This document shows, one piece after another, positions 46,585 to 57,504 of a stretch of DNA of 64,000 bases. Numbering within the stretch: position 1 is the stretch's first letter; each line of letters starts with the position of its first letter. The stretch comes from Glandiceps talaboti. Its lineage: Eukaryota; Hemichordata; Enteropneusta; Spengelidae. The stretch spans positions 7,947,953 to 8,011,952 of the forward strand of contig NC_135571.1 in the NCBI RefSeq assembly GCF_964340395.1, read 5' to 3'. The position numbers were made by a program, and so were the translations under genes. The notes below the pieces were generated by a model, which saw only the letters and a list, made by a program, of their open reading frames with translations, was not told the DNA's origin and did no database searches.

Positions 46585-47994
46585 ATAGGTGCGGTATGAA
46601 AGAAACACCGCTTAGAAATTTCCTTAATCGTTTTTGTTTCAATGGTAATGTGTTTTTCATTTTTTGATTTATAAACACGGATCGATAAATGTTAAAATGG
46701 CCTTAATAAGAGGTTGATAGATCGTTTATCACGGTGGTATCCCGGGGGAAATATCATTTGCATAACCATGTATAGACAGGGAGTAAAGAAACACGATATG
46801 TCGTAAAATCGCTAGGCCTTTTTACGACATACACACGTGCACGTTCACTGTTTTACGAGTGGTCACTGTAGTGTGGAAGAATGAACACAACAAATTGGTC
46901 ATTTGGTGGGAGAACGAAAGACCTTTTACATTCATACAATTTATATTTTGCATGGTCTGTTTTGTCATAATAGCGAGTAGATATTATTTTATTGATTTCA
47001 ACTAAGAGGACGTTGGAGGTTTCTTGATCAAAGTAACACCAAACGTTTTTGAGTTTTCTATAATTTAAAAATGGATCAATTCAATGGTGTAATACATTTG
47101 CAAAGTGATGTGAAAAGCACATATTATACTTACTTTAGTGTACGAAATCGGTGAGTACATACTCATAGTTCAGAAATGGCTGTAGATGGACGGACCAACG
47201 CATTCGCAGACGGAAATTGAACCATTAATATCACCCCCCCCCCCCTTCAAGAGGACAATGTGAGCAATTTCCATGGAATTACATATGAACAATTTGCATA
47301 ACTCATGAAAAAATTATGTTGGCCTGACCATGCGTCAACCATGGGCCTGGAAACAAGGTGGTCGTAATGTGTCCAAGAGTTTTAACTCTGTTATTGTAGG
47401 ACTTCTCGTAAATCATTATGATCTTTGATGCAATAACATAAATGAGTACACTGCTACTAACAGCAGGAAACGCTAGAGGGCTAGAATCAATCAACAATAG
47501 AAGTACAATGTAGTGACTTAATAAAAAAAATTAGACTTGAAAGAAAGTCAGCCTAACATATTGACTCTCTACCATTCTGTCACAATTTAAACAAAGTACA
47601 TCATATTAACTCTGTTCGTTCATTCTATATAATTAATGCACCCTCATGTAATATTGAATGACTTCCCGCTAATTACTGTACTTTGAATACTAATGTAATA
47701 AATCTCATTTCCTCAGGCTTAAAAACGAAAGATGTGTCTGAAGAAACTGCAGACATAGCGGCAACCTGATTACAATACATACACTTAAAGTTTGGTATTA
47801 TTAAGCTATTCCGCCGGAAATATCAGAGTTTATTTCTTGTAGTGAAATGTTACTGTCATACATGCATATTTCCTACCGGTAAGAGTAGCTTTTTAGACCT
47901 ATCACAGATCTAGATTCATCAAAATACAGAAGTTACTCTTGACAGACTGTTTTTTGAAGTAAAATATTTAGACCGCTATGGCATGGCATAGAAT
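46585..47994. other. non-coding stretch, no feature seen
   Basis: Contains a C tract at 47236-47245; no splice-bounded frame or repeat array is visible. Confidence 0.45.
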
Positions 47995-48007
47995 AGACAG
48001 ACAGACA

Positions 48008-48081
<74 letters not shown>

Positions 48082-48106
48082 TAGATAGATAGATAGATAG
48101 ATAGAG
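47995..48106 (+). repeat. (ACAG)n(GCAG)n(ATAG)n microsatellite
   Basis: Compound tetranucleotide tract of about 28 units. Confidence 0.97.
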
Positions 48107-48179
48107 ACTGTTACACAGCTAAAATATATCAGGTCTGAATCAGGACTGTCACAGATCTGGTACAGGTATGACCGACCAT

Positions 48180-48500
48180 CAGGGCCCGTGCAGGAAAAGA
48201 GAATTCAGGCATATGAAAGGTCTTATGGGTCAGGGATGTGGCAGGCCTGATCTGACTGGCATGTGGTAGGCCTGATCTGACGGGCATGTGGCAGCCTGAT
48301 GGGTCAGGGATGTGACAGGCCTGATAGGTCAGGGATGTCACAGGTGTGATCTGACAGGCATGTGGCCGGCCTGGTGGGTCTCGGATGTCGCAGGCCTGAT
48401 CTGACAGACATGTGGCAGACCTGATCAGCCAGACCTGTGGCAAGCCTGATCTGATAGGCCTGTGGCAGGCCTGATCTGACAGGACTGTGGCAGGCCTTCC
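48180..48500 (+). repeat. diverged GGCCTGATCTGACAGGC minisatellite
   Basis: About 13 irregular units of 20-27 bp containing GGCCTGATCTGACAGGC and ATGTGGCA. The minus-strand frames of 137 and 100 codons across it are artefacts. A related block lies at 57505-57740. Confidence 0.88.
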
Positions 48501-48884
48501 ATGAATGCATTTTGTTTTCAATTTCATACCTAAAATGTGCATATGTACACACTCTTACACCAAGATGCATGCTGACAAAAGAACTTGATTGACAAATTGT
48601 GTTCATGTAAACATTTATTACTTCAAATACTGTTTATAAAGTAAAACTCTATATACAGAATAAATAGAAGATATTTTTAAAGATTAAATAGAAAGGATTA
48701 TCTATAGATAAGTGATACAAGTAAGTAGTGTAAGTAGTGATGTAAGTGGTGCTTGTTTTTCTAGCAAAACATACTAAAAGTCATCTCTCTAATACCGTAG
48801 GTGGGACAATTCTTGTCAAGACAATCTTACAGTGAAAGCTACCAAAGACTAGTATAGCCATACAACCTACTTTCTCCTTTAAAG

Positions 48885-49315
48885 AGGAACATCACTCCAG
48901 GAAATAGAGACATTTTCACAAAATATGGGTTCAGGCGAGTCATTTTATGATTTTCGATCATCTACAATTATTTGCAATTTCAGAGAAACATCAAGTTGAT
49001 GTTGTGCATTTACAGAAATAATGTATTCAATGGTTAAGGTTGCACACTGAATATTCATGAGTACAAAAATGCTACACTTCAGTGTATTAAAACAGCTGCC
49101 ATGAATACTCAGTGTTCAGCCATTGAATAAATTATTTCTGTTGACTCCCATGATGCAGTAGCCCATGGTAAAGGCACATGATCGAAGGCACATGATCAAC
49201 CTGATGTTTCTCTCAAATAGAAAGTTATTACAGGTGATGTAAAGTCATGAACTAACTCTCCACAACCTTTTATGAAAATGTCTCTATTTTGTAGAGTGGT
49301 GTTCCCTTGAAGAGT
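48885..49315. mobile_element. foldback (MITE-like) element with long arms
   Basis: Left end GGAACATCACTCCAGGAAAT with AGAGACATTTTCACAAAAT; right end ATGAAAATGTCTCTATTTTG with GAGTGGTGTTCCC. Similarity between the inverted halves continues inward for about 200 bp (for example AGAAACATCAAGTTGAT and ATCAACCTGATGTTTCTCTC). There is no coding frame. It belongs to the same family as 21198-21795. Confidence 0.75.
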
Positions 49316-49424
49316 GGATGCCAGGAACCATATGTAAGCTACTAAATTGTTACTATTAGTAAATTTATATTTACAAATTTATAAATAATAGTACTATTAC
49401 TATACAAAGCATATCAGCACTTAC

Positions 49425-49479
49425 CTATTATCATAGGCTTTGGAATCCACCTTCGTCACACTTGGTGTGTACCCATCAA
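49425..49479 (-). CDS. probable small internal coding exon, unknown gene
   Basis: Minus strand: acceptor CTCTTATACAG, 55 nt coding for DGYTPSVTKVDSKAYDN in the open frame, then donor ATAG|GTAAGT. The splice signals are strong and the residues are protein-like. The gene is not recognised and no flanking exon was linked. Confidence 0.42.
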
Positions 49480-50535
49480 CTGTATAAGAGAGTGAAAACA
49501 AACAGCACACAAACATTAGTTATTTTATTGTCTTATGTTGCTTGCAAAGTTTGAATTGATCATGACAGTACATGTGTTGATGTATACATTTCTGTATTTG
49601 TAAATAGTACAGAACTCACAAACAATTAACACAGATTACCTGCACAGAAACTTTTTTTGGGTCATTTTTAACATCAATTCTGAATTATCTTTCTTGTATA
49701 TGTTATGCATATATATGTGAAAAATTATTCATGGCATATTCTCTCAAAAGCATTCACTGCATCTATGTTACATCATATTTTAACAATCTAATTAGCAAGA
49801 GGCATCTTTACACTTTGGCATGTTGAAAATAATTCATATAGTGAGGAAGTCATTTTTGCAAAGGAATTCTTGTATGAAATAATTGATTTTGGAAATTAGA
49901 ATACGTTTTATCACATATGTGAATGCCAATTTTCAGCTGATATAAATCAACTGGCCGTGCGTACACATGACCCACATACATGACATGACATTGACAAATC
50001 ATGACGCCTTCCACACTGGCCTTGCAGTACGTTAATGTAATAACGAAACTGTCAAGACGTGTTCTTTATCAACGTATGTAGGCGTTAGTCTTGCTGCTAG
50101 ACGTTCGGGCTTTCTTTCGATACTATAAGCGAACGAAGTTCGCAGTGAGGGCTTGCCCGAAGATGTTCCATCCTCGATAGCAATGTTCGGTCGCGGTCGT
50201 GTGTCGTATTGTATCGGAAGAACATCCGAGGTCTAGCAGATAGACTACATAGGCGTAGGAAAACTCACATATCTCACTAAATAAATCAATTAATTAAAAA
50301 ATAACGCAATGGAAATGATCGGTGAATGATCGACGTGTATCAAAAATGCGGTGATGATATATAAAAACTCAGGCATCGGCACGGCACTAACCCAGCGAAA
50401 ATAATTATCATTAACTCAAAGTCAGACCACTACTTTTCGTGGTCTGAGCCTCACAGTCCTTCCTCAACGTTTCACAAACATCATTTTCAAAATTATTCAA
50501 ACGATATACAGGTAACAAGCGGAGAGGAATGAGAA
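49480..50535. other. intron or intergenic, no feature
   Basis: AT-rich sequence with a short palindrome GCGAACGAAGTTCGC near 50129. No array or RNA gene. Confidence 0.4.
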
Positions 50536-50805
50536 ATGGGTGATTCTTCGTACGTGGACGACAGGTTACTAACTCTTCTTGATCAAGTTGATGTAATGTC
50601 TAGACTAAACAAACGACAATTCTCACATTCGAATCTACAGTTTGAATGGGCAAACGCATTTTATTTTCTCATAGAAAACTTTAATTTCAGAGTGGTAATT
50701 GAGGCTGTGATTCCTAATGGTGTAGATTCAATAGAAATTCTTACCTTCTTGAAGACTTTTTCCACGCTGCACACTACTGTGGATATTCGGCAGACGATAA
50801 AATAG
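50536..50805 (+). CDS. unrecognised 89-residue reading frame
   Basis: An ATG in the context GAGAAATGG opens a frame ending at TAG, with balanced composition (MGDSSYVDDRLLTLLDQVD onward) and no low complexity. It lies 139 bp before the Gypsy insertion. It could be a small gene or a chance frame; an internal TTTAATTTCAG|AG and a minus-strand donor-like site complicate the reading. Confidence 0.3.
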   Translation: MGDSSYVDDRLLTLLDQVDVMSRLNKRQFSHSNLQFEWANAFYFLIENFNFRVVIEAVIPNGVDSIEILTFLKTFSTLHTTVDIRQTIK

Positions 50806-50944
50806 TACAGTACCTCAAGCTTACGTCATCAGCGGCATTTGCTGAAGTAGGGAGAATTCATCTTGTGATCAGCCTTAATCAATGATGCAACCTCGCATTT
50901 CTACACTGTGTTTGACTCACAAGCTGTGACTGGTTACATCCATG

Positions 50945-51171
50945 TGTAGCAAACAAAAGGTTAATCACTGTATGACGTTAGGGGCGCTAGGCCTGACTGA
51001 ACATTAACAGACATGCGCAGACGGGGAAACCCCGTAGACAGACCTGAACTAACTGTTGTTTTGGTGTATTACGTTGGCGGAGGCGCCCCGTTCAAACTGT
51101 TGAAGTGTAATATTATTTGACGTACTTGTGTGTGAGAATAAAGACTTTATACCCAACTACAACGTGTTATA
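50945..51171 (+). repeat. 5' LTR of the Gypsy element
   Basis: Starts TGTAGCAAACAAAAGG and ends CAACGTGTTATA. Contains AATAAAGA (about 51138) as polyadenylation signal. It ends in TA rather than the common CA; if the following C is included, the LTR is 228 bp. Confidence 0.95.
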
Positions 51172-51172
51172 C

Positions 51173-51188
51173 TGGTGGCAGCGGTGAC
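51173..51188 (+). other. primer binding site
   Basis: TGGTGGCAGCGGTGAC begins one base after the 5' LTR. TGG pairs with the CCA end of a tRNA; the exact tRNA was not assigned. Confidence 0.75.
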
Positions 51189-51264
51189 GAAGCTCAATAT
51201 TATAGGAAACCAGTGGGTTTATCAACTACTCCAGCTACTTGGCCTAAACGACACTTTGTGCAGT

Positions 51265-52197
51265 ATGGCTTCGGCGTACGTTCAACTACCAAATAAATTT
51301 TGCGGTAAGGAAAATGAAAACTTTAATATATGGGTTCGCAAGTTTGAAGTTGCAACGAAAGCGACGAAGGATTTAACCACAAAGGATGCCAAACTTGGGT
51401 TATTACCAGCTTTATTGGATGGCCACGCTTTTCAAGTATATGAACAATTACAAGAAGATGATAAAGGTGATTATGATAAATTGAAAACAGCCCTAGCCGG
51501 GAAATTCAGTGGTAAAGAACATGTTAGCTTGTATCGTCTCCAATTTAGGGAGCGAACACGTCAGACTGGGGAGCCCCCAGACGAGTATCAGACGGAGCTT
51601 ATACGACTAGCAGACATTGCCTATCCAACTTTAGACAGTGTAGTCAAACAAGATATGGTAATGGATCAGTTTATTTGTGGTCTTCAGGACAGCTCATTAC
51701 AAGAAAAGATTTTAAATGCAGATAAAAAGACATTGGATGAAGTTGTGTTACTTGTTCGTAAAACTGAGGCAGCTACCAAAGCAGTTACCAAAATGTCAGC
51801 TGTGCCACAACAACATAGAAGTGAACAAGTAGCTCATGTTACAGCAGACAGTGTGAACTCTATTATTGATAAGAAATTCAAGGAATTAGAACATAGAATT
51901 TTACAGAAGTTAGAAGAGATGACAGTGACAAATGAGACTTTGTATGCGAGGCAGAATCAAAGAGGTGATTTTCGTAGATCCACAAATGCAAGAACTCAGA
52001 GTAATAGAGGTTCCATTCCTCGTACACAATTTGCACCAGGATTCCAGGGTAACTGTTATTCGTGTGGTGTTTATGGGCACCGAAGTAGTCAGTGTCCAGA
52101 TCGTGCCACCTATGCACAGTATGAGAGTCAGACTAGTAAGAGACAATTTCAGCAACAACCACAGTCTACTCAATTCAGACAACAGGAAAACTACTAG
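51265..52197 (+). CDS. gag: Gypsy gag (capsid-nucleocapsid)
   Basis: Structural protein that packages the element RNA. The first ATG in frame is 51265, giving 310 residues; the frame is open from the primer binding site without another ATG. The N-terminal half is capsid-like (KFCGKENENFNIWVRKFE near residue 10). A CX2CX4HX4C zinc knuckle lies at C264, C267, H272, C277, followed by a Gln-rich tail (QFQQQPQSTQFRQQ). The frame ends at TAG 52197. The pol frame is -1 relative to gag and already open from 52140, so expression of pol probably needs a -1 shift in the 58-nt overlap. Confidence 0.93.
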   Translation: MASAYVQLPNKFCGKENENFNIWVRKFEVATKATKDLTTKDAKLGLLPALLDGHAFQVYEQLQEDDKGDYDKLKTALAGKFSGKEHVSLYRLQFRERTRQTGEPPDEYQTELIRLADIAYPTLDSVVKQDMVMDQFICGLQDSSLQEKILNADKKTLDEVVLLVRKTEAATKAVTKMSAVPQQHRSEQVAHVTADSVNSIIDKKFKELEHRILQKLEEMTVTNETLYARQNQRGDFRRSTNARTQSNRGSIPRTQFAPGFQGNCYSCGVYGHRSSQCPDRATYAQYESQTSKRQFQQQPQSTQFRQQENY

Positions 52198-52256
52198 CTG
52201 CTGATGTTAGGGGCCAGCCATTAGCAGCAGAGGATGGGGCCAATACAAGCCAATAC

Positions 52257-55200
52257 TTGGAACAGAATAAAGAAAATCCTACAGATTTTACAAATATGGT
52301 AATGATTGTTGTTGGTGACACAGATGTGAAAGCAGTGGTAGATACAGGAGCTGGTATCTCTCTTATAAGTGAAGAATTTAGAATGAAGTGTCATGCTCTT
52401 CGTAAGAAACACTTAAATCCTCATGTCAACTTGCTAGCAACATCACTACTAGGACAGAAGTTAGATATACTGGGGTCAATTCAAACCAGAGTGAGAATTG
52501 GCAGTAATGAACTCTTTCATACAATGTTCGTGGTAAGAGACATGGTCAATCCTGTTATACTTGGTTGGGATTTCTTTCTGCAACATGGAGGACAGGTAGA
52601 TACAGAGCATTGTATGTTATGGATTAATGGCCAGCCAGTCCCATTTTTGAGGAAAAGTCAGTTGGTTCCAGAGATATGCAGTGCTGTGGCAAATCAGACA
52701 GTTACAATACCACCACGTAGTGAGATGCCTGTAACTGTTCGCCTTCAATCTGCAACTATGGGAGAACCGCCACCTCATGGTTACACAGGTATTTTAGACC
52801 CTGATGAATGCTTTCGAGATGATAGGGGTTTAGCTGTTGCCCGAACTGTTTCCAGAGTTACCAATGGTGTTGCGCTTGTACAAGTTATGAACATCACAGA
52901 ATGGCCTGTAGACTTGCATGAGGACACGCCTTTAGGATCTTTTGTAGCTACTAAGACTGACGAGGAAAGCTATACAGTGTCAAGAGTATATATATATGAA
53001 CTATGTGAAACAAAGAAGCCAACAGCAACGGTATCACATGTGGAAATCAGTAAGAACACATCAGAAATGGATAGTGGTATAGCCAAGATTTCACTTAATG
53101 ATACAGCAATAACAGAACCTCAGAAAAGGAGAGTGGGGAATTTATTGAAGGAGTATTCTCATGTATTTAGTAAGAACTCGATGGATAGAGGTCGGACCCA
53201 TCTAGTCCAACATCATATACGGACAGGGAATGCTGCCCCTATAAAACAACGGCCTCGGCGTGTACCAGTGCATCTACAGGCAGAGATACAACGACAAGTG
53301 AAAACCATGTTGGAAAATGATGTCATAGAAGAGAGCAATTCACCATGGGCTTCTCCGGTAGTATTAGCAAGGAAGAAAGACATGTCCATCCGCTTCTGTG
53401 TCGATTACCGCAAAGTGAACTCAGTTACAGAAAGAGATGCTCATCCTTTACCAAGAATTGATGATACCTTGGATGCTTTGTCAGGATCTAGCCTTTATTC
53501 AGTTGTAGATCTTTGTTCAGGATATTGGCAGGTTGAAGTGCACCCAGACGATAGAGACAAGACTGCATTTACCACAGGAGTTGGCCTTTATAATTTTAAG
53601 GTCATGCCATTTGGATTAACAAACGCACCACCAACTTTTCAGAGATTGATGGAATTAGTGTTGGCTGGTTTGGATTGGCGTACATGTTTAGTGTACCTGG
53701 ATGACATTATTATATTCAGCAAGGACTTTGAGGAACACATACAGAGCCTTGAGGAGGTGTTCAAAAGGATGGGGGCTGCTGGTTTGAAATTGAAGCCAGA
53801 AAAGTGCAAACTGTTTCAAGGCAGTGTGGTGTTTTTGGGACATAAGGTCTCAGCAGAAGGTATATCTCCGGACCCTGACATAACAGAACGTATACGGTCC
53901 TATCCTACTCCAACATGTGTAGCAGACGTTCGCCGCTTCTTAGGCTTAGCATCATATTATAGGAGGTTTGTAAAGAACTTTGCACTGATTGCAACACCCT
54001 TACACCACCTATCAGAGAAGGAAGTAAAATTTGTGTGGTCCGAAGATTGTAGTCATGCCTTTCAAGTACTTAAAACTGCCCTTGTCAGTCCACCAATACT
54101 TGCATACCCAGACTTTACCAAGACTTTCTACCTTCACGCTGATGCCTCACATTCTGCAGTAGGAGTTGTTTTAGCACAGAGACATGAAGGGGGAGAGAAA
54201 GTAATAGCATATGCAAGCCATGCCCTTAACAAGGTGGAGAGAAGGTGGGCCACATATGATAAGGAACTTTTTGCTATTGTGTGGGGAATAAGACATTTCC
54301 GCCCTTACTTATGCGGAGCACAGTTTCATGTTGTAACGGACCACAAACCTCTGGTAGGATTACGGGATATTAAAGCTGGTAATGATCCCACAGGACGTAG
54401 AGAGAGATGGGCTATAGAACTGAGTATGTATGACTTCACCGTAAAACATAGAGGTGGGAAATATCACTCAAACGCTGACGCCATGTCTAGATTAAACTTC
54501 AAAGAGGGCACTGACGAAGAAATGTCACTTGAGCAGGAATGGTGTTGTCCAGTCTTGTCAACTCATGGTAACAATAACTCTGAAGTTCACCAAATTCAGA
54601 GTACACAGGTAACTAATGAAGCATCATACTCAAAGTTAACTGGTGGTAATACTCTGTTGGACTTTAAAAGGGGACAGCAAGAAGATGCAGTATTACAAGA
54701 AGTTTTATCATGGTTACAGACAGGAAAGAAACCATCAAAACAGTACCTGAAAGGGAAGAACTGGAGATTGAAAGCGTTATGGCATAAAGTGGACAGTTTG
54801 CAAGTGGTGAAGGGAGTAATATGCAAAAAATGGAGTATATATGATGGTCAAAGAGTAAGACATTTGCACCTTGTTCCGGATGCAATGGTCAACACTGTAT
54901 TGAAAGAACTGCATGATGGTGCCATGTCTGGTCACATGGGAGTAAAGAGAACAGTAGAAAGATGTAGACAGCGGTTCTATTGGCCTGGAATGAGTCAAGA
55001 TGTTAGGAGATGGGTTCAAAGCTGTCAGCTGTGCCAAAGAAGGAAATCACCAGCACCAAGGGCAAGGGCACCTATGCAAAATATATCAGTAACCCGCCCA
55101 TTTGAGATGGTTGCAGCAGACTTGAATGAGTTACCCATGTCTAAAAAGGGAAATCGCTATGCTCTGGTTGTGATGGACTACTTCACTAAATATGTCAACA

Positions 55201-56330
55201 TTTATGCTGTACCTAACCAAAAGGCAACTACTGTAGCCAGAAAGATATTTGGAGAATATATTGCAGAACATGGAGTATTTGAAAGATTTCACTCAGATCA
55301 GGGACGTAATTTTGAGTCCCAGGTGATGACAGAACTCTGTGCACTACTACAAATATATAAATCACGCACTACTCCATATCACCCGCAGTCGGACGGGATG
55401 GTCGAAAGGTTCAACCGGACTTTGGCGGAGATGTTGGCAAAATGTGTTGCACAGTATGGTGATGAGTGGGACGATCATATATCGAAGATTGCACTAGCTT
55501 ATAATACAAGTGTTCATGAAAGCACAGGACAAACTCCATATTTTCTCAATCATGGGAGAGAAGCTAGACTACCAATAGATATACTGTATGGAAGTACTCC
55601 AGATGAGGCAGTTGCGGCTCCTAGTACACATGCAAGGCGTGTTGTCACCAACCTGAAAACTGTCTTTCAACAGGTACGTGAAACATTGGGTAGATCGCAA
55701 AGAAGACAGAAGGTTGGGTATGATATATGGGCTCACCATCAACCATATGACGTTGGAGATAAAGTGTGGCTACATGACCCAAAGACCAGAAGGGGTAGAT
55801 GTCAGAAACTTAGATTGCCATGGGTTGGTCCATTTATAGTAAAGAAGAGAATATTGGGTCCAGATGGAGAGCCAGGTGTGGTATACCGCATACAACAGGA
55901 AGGACCCCACCGTAGGCGATTAGTGGTACATCACAATAGACTGAAACCATGTATAGGCTTACAACGAGATGACCCACATTCACCACCTTCAGTAAGTTTA
56001 CAGAGACAAGGGGATAAGGAGAGTCAGAGGGAAATAGAAATTGAGAGTTCAATTCCTGCTCCTGGTGGCTATGTGATTATTCCTGGAAGGCAGCAGATTG
56101 AAAATGGGGAGGATGAGGATGTAAATGAGAGACTGAATGTAGCTGAAAACCAACATACTGGGGAGATGAGAGATGTGCCAGTAGTAGAAAATAATGTGCC
56201 AGAAGTAGAAAATAATGTGCCAGAATTGGAAGAAAATATATTGGATCCAGGGGAGAATGAACATGTGTTGCGCCCTCAGGTGACAAGATCAGGACGGGTA
56301 ACCAGAGTACCAGCAAGGTACACAGAGTAG
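52257..56330 (+). CDS. pol: Gypsy pol (protease, reverse transcriptase, RNase H, integrase)
   Basis: One frame, open from 52140; numbering here from 52257, and the first Met in frame is at 52296. Protease DTGA at 29-32. Reverse transcriptase: FCVDYRKVN, VVDL (D418), MPFGLTNAP from 450, YLDD at 480-483. RNase H: D629, E670, D695, D741. Integrase: HHCC zinc finger H886, H893, C923, C926, then catalytic D955, D1014 and E1050 (D,D-35-E) in ADLNE, HSDQG and MVERFN. A GPY/F-type module follows (WVGPFI, HHNRLKP); no chromodomain was seen. All catalytic residues are present and the frame is unbroken. The C-terminal 110 residues are acidic with short NNVPEVE repeats. Likely made as a Gag-Pol fusion by -1 frameshifting; clade within Ty3/Gypsy not assigned. 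Confidence 0.96.
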   Translation: MEQNKENPTDFTNMVMIVVGDTDVKAVVDTGAGISLISEEFRMKCHALRKKHLNPHVNLLATSLLGQKLDILGSIQTRVRIGSNELFHTMFVVRDMVNPVILGWDFFLQHGGQVDTEHCMLWINGQPVPFLRKSQLVPEICSAVANQTVTIPPRSEMPVTVRLQSATMGEPPPHGYTGILDPDECFRDDRGLAVARTVSRVTNGVALVQVMNITEWPVDLHEDTPLGSFVATKTDEESYTVSRVYIYELCETKKPTATVSHVEISKNTSEMDSGIAKISLNDTAITEPQKRRVGNLLKEYSHVFSKNSMDRGRTHLVQHHIRTGNAAPIKQRPRRVPVHLQAEIQRQVKTMLENDVIEESNSPWASPVVLARKKDMSIRFCVDYRKVNSVTERDAHPLPRIDDTLDALSGSSLYSVVDLCSGYWQVEVHPDDRDKTAFTTGVGLYNFKVMPFGLTNAPPTFQRLMELVLAGLDWRTCLVYLDDIIIFSKDFEEHIQSLEEVFKRMGAAGLKLKPEKCKLFQGSVVFLGHKVSAEGISPDPDITERIRSYPTPTCVADVRRFLGLASYYRRFVKNFALIATPLHHLSEKEVKFVWSEDCSHAFQVLKTALVSPPILAYPDFTKTFYLHADASHSAVGVVLAQRHEGGEKVIAYASHALNKVERRWATYDKELFAIVWGIRHFRPYLCGAQFHVVTDHKPLVGLRDIKAGNDPTGRRERWAIELSMYDFTVKHRGGKYHSNADAMSRLNFKEGTDEEMSLEQEWCCPVLSTHGNNNSEVHQIQSTQVTNEASYSKLTGGNTLLDFKRGQQEDAVLQEVLSWLQTGKKPSKQYLKGKNWRLKALWHKVDSLQVVKGVICKKWSIYDGQRVRHLHLVPDAMVNTVLKELHDGAMSGHMGVKRTVERCRQRFYWPGMSQDVRRWVQSCQLCQRRKSPAPRARAPMQNISVTRPFEMVAADLNELPMSKKGNRYALVVMDYFTKYVNIYAVPNQKATTVARKIFGEYIAEHGVFERFHSDQGRNFESQVMTELCALLQIYKSRTTPYHPQSDGMVERFNRTLAEMLAKCVAQYGDEWDDHISKIALAYNTSVHESTGQTPYFLNHGREARLPIDILYGSTPDEAVAAPSTHARRVVTNLKTVFQQVRETLGRSQRRQKVGYDIWAHHQPYDVGDKVWLHDPKTRRGRCQKLRLPWVGPFIVKKRILGPDGEPGVVYRIQQEGPHRRRLVVHHNRLKPCIGLQRDDPHSPPSVSLQRQGDKESQREIEIESSIPAPGGYVIIPGRQQIENGEDEDVNERLNVAENQHTGEMRDVPVVENNVPEVENNVPELEENILDPGENEHVLRPQVTRSGRVTRVPARYTE

Positions 56331-56780
56331 AAGAGGAAAACAATATGATAAAATGTGTACTTTGAATGTGTTATCAAGGACAATATCCAGACTGTGACTA
56401 AAGTCAATATTGTGTGTTTTGACTGACCCATACCAGGACATTGCCACTTGGACATTATGCGGAGAATAATATGTACTACCAATAATAGGATATCAATGTG
56501 TAATTACTGGTTTACATTACCTGATGCCGTCCATGGATTTATTGTTAATTGTGTACAGTTTGCTGGATTATGGTGCATGCTGCTGTCCTTGGATTTATTG
56601 TGATTTGTGCACACATGTTGGATTATAATGAAACTTTCTATACGCTAGTCTGTATGTACTGGATGTACTCCAATCATGTATTTGAACATACGGGTAACTT
56701 TTGAACAATGCAGAACTTACTCTAAAGAATAAGAGAAACTGATTGACCAGAATACTTGTCAAGTCGTAAATATATATATA

Positions 56781-56814
<34 letters not shown>

Positions 56815-56921
56815 TAGAGTCATTATTATATCTAGCGAAGTACGTTTATTCACCTTGATGAAATGAACAATGAACAGTCATATGAAGTTCTAAAGTTTAG
56901 TGTCCAGGAGAACACTCTTTT

Positions 56922-56933
56922 GGTGGGGAGTGA
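56922..56933 (+). other. polypurine tract
   Basis: GGTGGGGAGTGA directly before the 3' LTR, the expected site for plus-strand priming. 56331-56921 is the 3' untranslated part, including an A-rich tract at 56775-56811. Confidence 0.75.
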
Positions 56934-57160
56934 TGTAGCAAACAAAAGGTTAATCACTGTATGACGTTAGGGGCGCTAGGCCTGACTGAACATTAACAGA
57001 CATGCGCAGACGGGGAAACCCCGTAGACAGACCTGAACTAACTGTTGTTTTGGTGTATTACGTTGGCGGAGGCGCCCCGTTCAAACTGTTGAAGTGTAAT
57101 ATTATTTGACGTACTTGTGTGTGAGAATAAAGACTTTATACCCAACTACAACGTGTTATA
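56934..57160 (+). repeat. 3' LTR of the Gypsy element
   Basis: Identical by eye to the 5' LTR over 227 bp. Followed by CATG, which also precedes the 5' LTR. Confidence 0.95.
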
Positions 57161-57504
57161 CATGTACCGATGGGTTATTTTTACATTGTTATTAGTACTA
57201 AAATCGGAACAATGTAAGATAATCGAACATCATTTCCAATGATCATTTATCAATTCTCAAAATTTAAGACAGCCATATTGCTGCCAGAATGTCTTATTAT
57301 CAGGGAAAGGGGTTTCAACAATGCAGTAGGATGACACCATAAACAAATGTTTGTATTTTTTTAAGGAATGGCATATAGTCAAAATATTTTATTTTGTTAT
57401 TATATTTTACATTTATTTTTTTTGAGTACATTTATTGAGGAAAATTGACTGCTACAAATTCAAACAACACCAGTCAAAAAATGGAATAATCTAGTTATGG
57501 TAGC

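Larger units (their letters stand above)
50945..57160 (+). mobile_element. complete Ty3/Gypsy LTR retrotransposon
   Basis: 6.2 kb element with two LTRs of about 227 bp (50945-51171 and 56934-57160) that are identical by eye, a primer binding site, gag, pol (protease, RT, RNase H, integrase) and a purine-rich tract. CATG flanks both ends (50941-50944, 57161-57164), matching a 4-bp target duplication. Domain order PR-RT-RH-IN defines Ty3/Gypsy. There is no third frame, so no envelope. Intact frames and identical LTRs imply a recent, possibly still competent copy. It lies between unrelated host sequences. Confidence 0.97.

Noticed and set aside
46280-46678. 132-codon minus frame with a poly-Ser run
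   Set aside because: Arises from the (GAT)n(GAG)n microsatellite; the flanks are not protein-like.
48129-48542. 137-codon minus frame with repeated RSGLP-like peptides
   Set aside because: Translation of the 20-27-bp minisatellite; overlapping frames show the same periodicity.
50945-57160. Endogenous retrovirus with envelope
   Set aside because: No third reading frame exists between the pol stop and the 3' LTR, so it is an LTR retrotransposon.
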